Below are positions 47,701 to 59,700 of a DNA stretch of 64,000 nucleotides, piece after piece; position 1 is the stretch's first letter, and the number at the start of each line of letters is the position of its first letter. The translations under genes and the position numbers were made by a program. This DNA is from Undaria pinnatifida (Eukaryota > Sar > Phaeophyceae > Laminariales > Alariaceae): contig JABAKD010000009.1 of assembly GCA_012845835.1 (NCBI GenBank), positions 20,778,318-20,842,317 of the forward strand, in the 5' to 3' direction. The notes below the pieces were generated by a model, which was given only the letters and a program-made list of their open reading frames with translations, was not told the origin of the DNA and ran no database searches.

Positions 47701-50700
47701 ACAAACGGGAAGGTCCATGGCCGATGGCATGTCACTTCGCCGTGATGTGATGTGATAGGATACCCAACCTACGAGGCAAGTCCTCGGAGCCTTGAGACAA
47801 GTTACTGTTGTAGTAGTATCAACAGTTAACTAGTGGTACTCCCGAAGTATGCCTGTTGGCGGCCGGTATGGCGGACAAAAACAAATTGGTGCAGTATCAC
47901 CCTCTGTATGAAAGTACTAAAAGAACAACATACTAACAAGGCAATACGGCAGTGCAGCAGTACGTACGGTAGTAAAGGTATCATCCTCTATATACATGTA
48001 AGTACTACAATAACAAAATATTAACAGGGCAGTAGCCAGGCAGTGCAGCAAGCAGTACGTACGGTAGTAAAGGACAGAGGAGTGCAGCACTGGGGACGGT
48101 GGTACTCCCAAGCACCATTGGAAGGCCGGCATTTTAGAAACAAAAAAAAAAGGGTAATCTTCCACAGGACGAAAAAAGACTCTCACGTACGGAACGGCCC
48201 ACCCACCCACCGTGGACGACGCAGTGCACCCTCCACCCACCCACCGATCAAACCTTCACTACATACAGTACAGCAGTGCAGCAGTACTTACAGCAGTACA
48301 CCTGGTACGCGGGGAGCAGTTAGTTGGTTGGTTCTTGAGCGCCTTGTATGAAACAGGAAACAGACGGGGGGAGTTTCATTTTTTGACGATACTCGGCCAT
48401 CTCGGGGAGCGAGCGAGCCGCCATCCACCACCCACCCACCACCCACCATCTACCCACGGACCTAACCAGTACAGCAGTACAGCAATGCAGCAATACGTAG
48501 AGCAATACACCTGACAGGCGAGCAGCAGCCGATTCGTTGGTTACAATGCTCTCGGGCTGGGTGGGATTTGCAATTGTTTACTATTCCCCGCCACGCCGGG
48601 GGCCAAGCGAAAAGCGCTCGCATTGCCGACTCTGCGCACGGCGAGCGGCGACGGCTGGACGCTGCTGTGTTTGGTCCTGGTGTTGTTGTGCTTGCTGTTG
48701 ACGCAGGCGCGCTTGTCGTCTCGTGTCCATGGCTCTGTCCATGGCTCAAGTGGCCAAAAAGCAATTCGAAGGTTTAATATTGTTGGAGTTCGAAACAAAA
48801 AAAATAGCGACGAAGAAAAAGCGGGGGGGGGGGGGAAAGCGAGCCGTCCCCGGGAGGGCGATTTCCACGCTTCCCCCTCGCCGAGGAGGGGCACCGACGC
48901 CCGTTCTTTCGCCGGCACGTCGTAGTGCTGCTGTGCGGATGGGACGTGGCGGCACCGCGAGGCCGCCGGAGGCCGAGTGTAGCTCGGGAGTCGCCGCTTT
49001 TGGGGGGGGGGGTGTTATAACCAAGATATTTTCAAATATCCAAAAGAACGCCACGACCACGTTAGCGTATTATATAATGAGGACATCCAATACAGTAACC
49101 TAGAAATGATATCGTGCGGGCAAAATGTTTCTTCAAGCACGCAACTACTATGGTGAAGTGTTTCAACATACGCTCGTATGCTGGTATTTAATAGTGGTAT
49201 TAATACTGAGCTCGATAACTGAGCAGCCTCAGAAACTGTACCATAACATACATGACATACATAACATAAAACATACATAACATACATAACATATGGCCCT
49301 CTCACCCAATAGAAGCAGCAGGACCAGAGGACGAGGAGCAAGATGGATGCGAGGATCAAAATCCAGTAGTTTTCGAGCTCGGCGCTGTCGGGCGTGACCA
49401 GCGTCTGTCCTACGACGCCTGCTGTATTGGACTCGTCCACGACCATGTCTGTAGCATCGGCGCTGACCGATAACTCATTCAAAGTCACCTGTGCAAAGCA
49501 AAAAGCGGAACAACACAACCAATAAGGAGGGGCAAAAAAGGGGTGGGGCGTTGCAACCACACCAGGACGTAAAAACAGAGAGGGAGGGAGGGAGGGAGGG
49601 AGGGAGCGAGGGAGGAGGGAGGGAGGGAGGAGGGAGGGAGGGAGGAGGGAGGGAGAAGGGAGGGAGGGAGGGAGGGAGGGAGTGAGGGAGTGAGGGAGGG
49701 AGGGAGGGAGGGAGGGAGGAAGGGAGAGAGGGAGGGAGGGGGGTCGCTGATCGGGGGCAAACTCAAAGCTTCCCCTTCGGTGTCTTAAATTGTGAGTGGA
49801 ATTCTGGGTGTGTCTTCAGCAGAAAAGGGGGGGGGGCTCTCGTAAAAACTAAAGAAAACACAAACAGCCACCGCGAAAGTAACTCGGCAAGGTACAGTAC
49901 AAGGTACAGTAGTATGGTACAGCAGTATGGTACAGCAGTACAGTACAATAGTGCTGTTACAGTACAGTATTGTAGTATTGTAGTATTGTAGTATCATAGT
50001 ATTGTAGTAGCCCAGTGCGGCGGAGGTGTGGTATAGTATACACTAGAGAGCAACACGACCGCCTTATGGGGGAAAGCCGCACTATTCACTCCAGGTAATG
50101 CATACTTTAGTGCAATTCCTCAGCCGTGCCAATCGATTTAGACCGCCTTATATCGGGATACCGCCTTATATCGGGATACCGCCTTATATGCGGATACCAC
50201 CTTATTGGGGGACCCCTCCTGTATACAGTATACACAGTACTGTAATCTGCACCACCGACCAGCCCAAACGATAAAATAACTTAGTCTATATGTCCGAGAC
50301 TACATACTGGTTGTCAACTTTTTGTTACTTGTTCAAGTACTAAATACTGAATACAGTAGTCTATAATCTACGGTGTGCAGCAGTGTTGGGCTATACCCCA
50401 ACGTTCTCCACATATATATCGCGCTGTCAAATTGATCGCTGCCGAATTGAATCCATGACAGTTTGCAGGTTCTGGTACAAAATACACACGCGTACCAGGT
50501 ACTACTGTACTAGTCTTTAGCGTGCAAGAAAAAAAAATAGCGCGGTCTTGCTTACGTCTGAGCCCTCCACTCCTACCGACCCTGGTTCACAACTGAGTAT
50601 CACTAACAACTATCTGTCGTGGTACCCGTGTACCGTACAGAGCACACAAAACCTCCTAATAATAACCTTAAAAAAATGTACGAGTACGAAGCGTGCACGA

Positions 50701-53700
50701 AAATTAATTAGCGCGTCTGAGCCCGCTACCCCTGCCGACCTGGGTACATACCCTAGTACATACCCTAGTACATACCCTAGCGTCAACAGCGACAATCAAT
50801 AATGGTATTATACCCCCGGTACCCTATGGCATACGAGTATATACCTGGTGTACCCGACTAAACAAACCCTTGGAAAATGTGCGAGTACTCACATCTGAGC
50901 CCTCCACCCCTGCCGAGTTGGCGATCTTCTCAAAGTTTTCTTTGTTCGACAAATTGTCCACGCCGCGCGCGGAGTTCGTTCCGGAATTCTCTTCACCACT
51001 GAACACGACCGTTGCCGTCGCTCCCACCGTGCACGTGTCGCCGCCACTCATGTCGCAAGCATCCTAAACCGGAGCCACGCCAAAATAAAAACACATTTTT
51101 TTTTGGGGGGGTGTTGAGGGCGCATTAGAGTTCACGCCAAGGAAAGTCAGCGGTAAAGAAAACGACGCAAGCAACGGCAGCCACAACCAAGCACAAGCAC
51201 CAGAACAAGCCTCAGAACGACGACGACAACGGCGACAATGACGATAACAGAACGATAACTACTTATGTATATCTGCTCTTCGGCTCACAGTTGGCGAACT
51301 GTAACAATGGCAACATGTTGAAGACAGTGCTGTAACTCTCGCTACGGATTCGTTGTGTTGGAAATCTGTATATAAGTGTCCTCAACCCACTCCAACCCAA
51401 CAGCAACCCAACGGCAAACCAACCGTACCCTGCCGGAGAGTACTGCTGTGCTGCTGCACTCGTGCTGCTGTCCCAGTAGGCACTAAATTCCATATAAATC
51501 TACCGGGTATAAATATGGTTAGTATTGATAGCATTGATAGTATTTATTTTTTAGGTGTTACGGCGGGATATGATGTGACGGTAACTCCGGCAAGCGAGCA
51601 CCGAAAAATTACAAACTCCGGAATATACAAGCTAAAACTGAAGGAGAGGACTGTGTTCGACCCCCGTCTATTGAACCTGCACCTATAACACCATCCTCTA
51701 ACACCCCACCCTCCCCCCTTAAAACATACCAAGTGGTATACTTGTATACTTCGAAGTATGTAATAGTTGGCCTCGGTTGGCACCGATGCTGTAAAACATT
51801 ATACGTATTTTGGGGTTGGCATTGGTTGGCAAACAACGCTGTAAAACATGCCAATCACTGCGTGAGCTAGACAACCAGGGTACCGTTTCTCGTGCTCTTT
51901 TGTTTTTCGCGGTCACCAGAATGGTTATCGAGTTCGATCATGTTTTGCGGGGTGGAGAATCCTAACTCCACACAAGGGGAATGATCGATCGCGTCACCTA
52001 TTAAAATAGTGTGAATATGGCAAGGCACCCGCGAGGCAGTTACATAGTAAACCCATTGCTGTCTCTGGAGTGGCCACACCAGAAAACAACGTATCTCATT
52101 GGCGCTGCCATTCATGAGCAAGAAAGTAGGCACTAGGTGCCGAAGTCCGTCCTACGAGCGGTTCTTCTTGGAAGGACAAGGATGCACTTCACCCTTCATG
52201 CGACTCGCCGACAACCTCACGGCGCTTCGCGCTTGGTGCAAGCAACGTCTGCCTGGCTGGTGAAAACCCGACGTGCTCCGTCCCGGCATAGTAGGGATGC
52301 AAGGGTCTATGGTCATACGACTACGGCCATGCACAAACCGAGTATCCCCCCTCGCGACATGAAAAGAAATAAATGGCAACATGAAGCTAAGCATATTCCC
52401 GAAAATAGCAAAAGATGACAAAAAAAGCGACCTGGAATAAGATGGGATAACGTAGGAAGGATGAAAGGGGGGGGACAACAAGAGGTACTAGTATGTACTG
52501 CTGTCCATAGAAACGTTTGGCGGGTACGAGACAGAAGCAAAAGAAAGAATAGAACAAGGGTAAAGGCAAGCGCTGAGAAATAAGGTGAAAGAGGAGAAGC
52601 ACTCAAAGACATATGCCGGGGGTTGAGGGAAGATATTGGAATTAACGTGTCTGTACGGGCCAATGGACTACGCGAAAAAACTGAAACTGCGATTTCGTGC
52701 AGGGGACCTGGACCTACCAGAAAGAAGAAAGAGGTATATACCAGTAGTCGGGAGGAGGAGGACGTGGCTACAAATATGTGCCTGTGTGGCACAACAATAG
52801 AGTCGGACTCACATAGTAGGAGAATGTTAAATATGCAAGGAAGAACGGGATGCGTTAGAGGAGATGAGGAAATTAGACGTATGTGACATGCAAGAGTTTT
52901 GTAGACTTGAGAGTAGCGAGAAAACGATCGCTATCCTGGGAGATAGATGGTGGCCGCAGACGGCGAAACAGGACTGGGATAGGATAAGCAAAAACAGTTT
53001 CTACGTAGTATATGGTCAAAGAGCGCAATGAGCGCCCAAATGTTGGAGGTGTCTCTATCAGGCTAATAGGAGTAGGAATGAACGGTGCTCCGTCCCGAAA
53101 GGGGTGTGTGTTCAATAATAATAATGGTCAAATGACTGAGGCAAGCAACACATGAGTACGCCGCCCCCCCCTCCCCGCTAGTACGCCTCCCTAGGAGCGC
53201 TACACTAGTATTTGCCCCCCATGCCTTCCTTGGTAGGAGTTGTGAGTAGTACCACACAAGGCATTCTTGTTTATTACTCATACCTGAAGCCTGCGACGTC
53301 CCCGCACACCCCCCGCCTGAACCGTGTCGGCAAACTCGATGCTGTCGATCGTCACGTTAACTGTTCTGCCACCCACATCGTCCGACGATGACACCGCGTC
53401 GCCGATCCCCGTCTCCAGATCCGCCTTCCAAGATGGTCACAACATGACAATCAAAATATTACAATAAAAACAACGCAATCAAACCATGACACTCAGACCA
53501 TTGCAATCGAAACATTACAATCAAAAGCATTACACTCAAAACATTACAATCAAAACATTCACAGATAAAGTTACAATAAAAACATTACAGCAGCTTTGCA
53601 GAAATAATCGATTGCCATGAGGCAGCAAGTAAGAAGGATCACCCAACACCAACACCGTCAACAAGACAAGGCGGTTAAAGCGGTTTAGGAACGACCGCAT

Positions 53701-56700
53701 ACCGCCTAAAGGGTGAATTGCGGTGGGGCAACAATGCTGACTGGCGACGCTGACTGTTGTTCTACTATTAATACCATCGGTCGATAAGGAAAAGGCATCA
53801 CTGCTCCCCGCCTTATAAGAACGTCAAAACGTCCAAAAACCGTACTCGTAGTAGCTGCTAATTGCGCAGCCTCGCGCAACCAAAGCTGCACGCGCAACGC
53901 GCAGTCATAACTGCTAATTACGCCTCCCCGCGCAACCAAACGATAAATAGAATTCAACAAACACAAAAAACAACGAAGCAAACAACCGCGCTACGCAATC
54001 AGCTGCAGCTAAAGGCTTGTCGGTGATGCCGTAAACACTACTAAACACAAAAAGCACCCGCAAAAAGATACCCGAAAACCACCCACAAAAAACACACAAA
54101 AAAAAATACAATAGAAACACACACCCCGAAAAAAAAAAACTTTCGTACGAGCACACAAAAAAAAAAAATATGTATGCACGCGTACACGGTATGTGAACCG
54201 CGCTCAAGCAATTAATCGCCCGCAGCCCTTCTTCGGACTTGCTGTTGACGCCCTCAAACACCCGAAGAAAAAAAACACAAAACACAAAACACAAAAAAAC
54301 ATAACACGCACAAGGAGACGACAAAACATGAAAAAAAAGAAAGAAATAACCGCGCTGGAGCAGTCATTCACCTGTAGCTCTTCTTCGGACTTGCCGGTGA
54401 CGCCCTGTAACGCCAGCTTGGCCGTCATGGTCGCGTCGGTGGGCGCAATGGTGGTGGTTACCATCGGCGTAGGAGCCGACGTAGGCGCGATCGAAAAAAA
54501 CGCTGTGCCCACCGAGTTCCAGCGTTGAGTTTGCCATCACGCAGGGTGGACCGCAGGTTGGACCGTGCACGCACGCAGATCAAGCAAGAAGAAGAAGCCG
54601 AAAGCGCGAGGCAGAGAAAAAAGGTCAAAGTTAGAAAAATAAAAGATGAAAATGAGTGACGAAAATGAGTGATGAACAAAGCAAAGCAGCCGTAAGGTAG
54701 GGGGAGGGGGGGGTGAAGCCGCCGCCACCGCCCAATACGAACAGCAGCGGCCCTTCCTTTTTCAGCGGCGGTTGAGTAGTTGAGTACAGCCGGTTGCCCG
54801 CTGACGCTCTTGTAAATTCCCATGGCACAAGTGAACATGACCAGTAGTGGGCAGTGTGATGGTATTTGAAGTAGTGCCGGTTGCCGCTATAGTGCCGATA
54901 TTTCGTACTATTTCATATCAACAGCACATCAACAGTACATGTCATCATACCGGCACTATCGAGGGGCCACTGCTGCTGTACCTAAACTGCTGTACCAGGT
55001 ATGTGCCCTTTTCTCATGTCGCAGAGAGCGCGAGAGTGCGGGAGTGCGGGATGCAACTGGACGAGCAGTTAGGGGTGCTGAACCCCAACCCCCATAAAAA
55101 TGAAAGCAAGATACAAGGGGGGGGGGGGAGGCAAGACATACTTGACAAAGAGCACATCTTACTGCAAAATAAGGAGAAGCAATAACCTGTTAAGCAACGC
55201 ACTCCCGTTGCGGGGACCAAACACTTCGGATTAGAATACTACAGCAGTAGTATATCATTTTGGAAGATAGATCGCATACTCGTAAGAAGGGACGTTCTGT
55301 TCCAAGTATTTGGTCCACACAACGGCAGCAGATGCGGTAGAAACGTACGAAGGCATTATTAATGCATTGCCTTCAATTTTCGGATGTCGAATTTTCGCGT
55401 CCCGGATCAACCCCAGCAGGCGAAAACAAAATCTGCCGACAAACGTGTCTGATGGAAGAACGCCGTCCAATGCTCGCAACACCTTTTACTTCTTAACAGT
55501 AGTGCTCTTTATTACCGAGTTACCGGCTTGACATAAACGCAATCAAAGCGAACCACGCCCAAAAAAAAAAAGGTGCTTTGAAACCCAAGCACCTCAACAG
55601 AAAAAGAAAAAAAAGAAAAAACGAAGATCCTTCCTCACTTGTCGGGGCGCTCGTAGGAGAAAGACTCCTATTTAGTGTGGGCATCACCGTTGGGGCCAGC
55701 GTAGCGCTAGGCGCCAAAGTCACCCCGGGAGCCAGCGTGGATCCAGGCGCCAAGGTCCTCTCAGGAGCCAGCGTGGACCCAGGTGCCAAAGTCGCACCCG
55801 GAGCAAGTGTATCTCCAGGTGCGAGCGTCGTACCCGGAGCGAGTGTATCTCCAGGTGCGAGCGTCGTACCCGGAGCGAGTGTATCTCCAGGTGCGAGCGT
55901 CGCACCCGGAGCAAGTGTATCTCCAGGTGCGAGCGTCGTACCCGGAGCGAGTGTATCTCCAGGTGCGAGCGTCGTACCCGGAGCGAGTGTATCTCCAGGT
56001 GCGAGCGTCGTACCCGGAGCGAGTGTAGCAGGGGGCAGGGTAGCTCCAGGGGCCAACGTCGCACGAGGCGCCAACGTCGTTTCAGGTGCCAAAGTCGTCC
56101 CAGGCGCCAAGGTTATGCCAGGGGCAAGAGTGCCCTCAGGCGCCAACGTCTCTCCAGGGGCAAGGGTGGTATCGGGGGCCAAAGTCGCTCCAGGGGCCAG
56201 CGTATCTGCAGGCGCAACGGTGGCACCCGGGGCCGAAGTCTCTCCAGGGGCTAGCGTAGCTCCAGGCGCTATCGTTGTTACGGGGGAACTCGTTGTTCCA
56301 GGGGCCAAGGTCTCTCCAGGTGCCAGCGTAGCTCCAGGCGCTAAAGTCGCTCCAGGCGCCAGCGTCTCTCCGGGCGCCAGCGTCTCTCCGGGCGCCAGCG
56401 TAGCGTCGGGGGCCAGCGTCGCATCAGGGGCCACGGTGGCGACGGGGGTCACGGTGGCGACGGGAGTCACGGTGGCGACGGGGGTCACGGTGGCGACGGG
56501 GGCCATGGTGGCGACGGGGGCCACGGTGGCGGCGGGGGCGGCAGTGACAAGAGGGGATTGCGTAAGCACCGGCGAGGGTGTGATAGCGGGGGGAAGAGTT
56601 TCTTGGAGCTCGTCGCAGGGGAGGCAGGTGGCGTCTTCCGTCCAGCCCACGCAACTGCCGCAGAATTTTGTAGATGAGAAAAGAAACGTGCGGCGGAGGG

Positions 56701-59700
56701 AGGGAGGGAGGGGGGGGGGGGAGAGGGGGGGGGGGTGAGGGGGAGCGGGGAGTGGGGGACGACAGTGAGGGTGCGTCATCTGCCGCAAGCGAACAATAGC
56801 AGTGTGATGTAACATCACGAAGACGATGTCGAAGGCAGGGAGGAGACCTGCACTGCGTCGATTACCCTCCGACACGAATCGACCACACAGCTAAAGTACG
56901 CCAAAGGGGGCACGAAAACCGCGCCTCCCAAATAAGCCTTCAAGCGCTCTCAAAAACGCCTCCAAATGACTCAAAAGGGGAGCTCGACAGGAAAACTCGC
57001 CTCCGTGAAAAAGAATTGGTTCGGTACCGAGGGACCCAGATCCATTTGTTATCGATTGCTATCGAATGCTATCGAGTGACCACACACCCAGGGCAAGACG
57101 AACCGTACCGCATCGTGCTACGATCGTTCAACTCGGCTCGGGGCTATTATCAATATTATTAATATTGTAAAAACAAATAAATACAAACTCCAGCTGTGAG
57201 ATCGAATATTTTGTCGAAACTCATCTTTGCAAGCTGTGTGTGATACAGTACTCGATACAGTACTCTATACAGTAGTCGATACAGTAGTCTATTAATAAAT
57301 ACCGAAAAGGAAGATGAATTGGAATACAGCCCTTTTCCTCATTGTTTCCGCCCAATACTACATATTCATGTGTGCCCCTGATGCCGCCGGACAAATTAGA
57401 GCTGAACACGAACGAACAGTCCGTACGCAGCAGGAACGGACAAGAGCATCGACCAACTACTCGCACGTAGCACCCGACAACGCACGTAAATAAGGCAACC
57501 AGGACACACAACGGCAGTTCGACCCCCGCGAGGCCATCAGGTTTCCCATGGGGACTTGGGGACTTCTATGCAGCAGGTGGGGTGGTAGGTCGGTCGCACG
57601 TCCAACGTTGCCCCCATGGCGGTCGCACGGGGGTCGACAAAAAACAACACCGTAGTAGCAGCAGTATGATACAAGTGGTATCATATCTCCAACGTGGACG
57701 CCCCGCGGTTGAGGTTTCCCAATAGTGCCTAAATAGTGCCTAAATAGTGCCTGAATAGTGCCTAAATACTGCCTAAATACTGCCTCAATACCGCCTAGCC
57801 TCATGCCTCATGACTATAGTGCTGGTGAAATCGCTAGCACAACTGGCACTCTCCATAAATAACCCTACTCCCAATAGTGCCCCCGTGTCCTGAGTAGTGC
57901 CGGTATATTGGGCTATTGGGCTATTATTAGCACATACCGACACTGCTGTAGTCTAGAGGGATTAATACTACCTGGTACCAGGTACCTGCATGTATTTTTG
58001 TATTTTGTATGGCGACAACGATCGCTCCAGGGTCGCCATGCTTACCCCATGCTCGGGGGTATCCTGCGCAACCTTCTTCGATATCGAACCCTATATCAGC
58101 TATCAGCTATCAGTTATCAGCTATCAGCTATCATTTATCAGGGTCGCCATGCTTACCCCATGCTCGGGGGTATCCTGCGCAACCTTCTTCGATATCGAAC
58201 CCTATATCAGCTATCAGCTATCAGTTATCAGCTATCAGCTATCATTTATCAGCTATCAGCTATCAGCTATCAGCTATCAGCTATTAGCTATCAGTTATCA
58301 GCTATCAGCTATCAGCTATCAGCTATCAGCTATCAGCTACAGCACCCATGGCCCGCGAACGGCTACGTATTCACAAGCTGTTGTTCGCTTGCTGGCAGTT
58401 TACCGGGGATTGTGGTGCTTGCTGGGACTGCCGTGCGGCGTGCCTGTCTCCTGTCTCCTGTCGGCTGTGTACTACCGTCGGGGGTGAAATTCCCTCTCGA
58501 TATCGATACTCTTGCTGTTCCATACTCTTGCTGTTGTTTCGTACTGCTGCTGTTCCATACCGCTGCTGTTCCATACCGCTGCTGCTGTTCTCACATCAAG
58601 TCGCATAAGGGTTGTTTAATTTTTACGTCGCAGCCCAGTGCCTACTACTCTGTACGTCGTACTGCCTCTGCCTACTTGTACTCTATCGCTTGTACTCGTT
58701 ATCGCTTGTACTCTGCCTACTTGTACTCTATCGCCATCCATGGTGAAAACAACACAATAACGTACGAATAATGTACGAATAATGTACAAGTGGTCACGCA
58801 GCCAACCGCAGTGGGCACGCGGGCAAAATACAAAGACGTATGCACGTCAGTACATAGAACACCAGACTATTGGCAGCAAAAAACAATGACAACTAAAAGA
58901 CTGACGAGAAAAAAAAAAGGCAAACGCAATTGGAAACCAAAAGTAAAACAGGACAGTAGTCAGATACTCTTCGTCTTCTCGTGTTTTTCTCGCCGCTTTT
59001 CGCGCACATCGGGAAAGTTTATGTATTCGCGAAGAAATACGCGATAATTTTCATGTTCACGTTCATGTTCATGCTGTACCGATTGCCGGAAAAAAAAAAA
59101 AAAAAACGAAAACGAAAACGAAAACTATTTTCTCACCCTGGCAAAATGCAAAATGGCTTGTTGTTTTGTCTTTTTTGTAGGGCTGGGTACTGAACCAGTA
59201 CGTACTGCCAGTAGTACTAGTACTGGCAGTATCCTGATACTGGTAAACCGACCTGCCAGTACACCAGTACATTCGCATATAGACGAAGATCCCAATATAT
59301 GCCTCAAGAACCAGCGGAAACCCATAGCAGTTCTGCTAGTTTCAGTTTTGTTTTCTCCTGCAGGGTGCTCGTGGCGAAAAGAACCGCCATCCTGATGACT
59401 CTGTTTGTTGTGCTGGTATCTAGCGGCTGTGATTTATGCGCGGTGTAGGTTTTGGTTGGGTAGGTAGCTTTCGATAGCTGTGGCACCGTTGTTATCTCGT
59501 TGTGTACTCTGTTGCTCTGTTGCTGCCGTTGCACCGCTGTTCGTAGGCACATCAAGTGATGGACTGATGATGGTGATCGACTTGGTTGCTTGCCGTCGTC
59601 TTTAGTACTCTTGTCAATCTATAGCTATCAATCTACTTTTTTTCCAATATACGCTGGGTTGAGTATGTGTGACATGGAATGAGTGCTATCCATTCCAATT

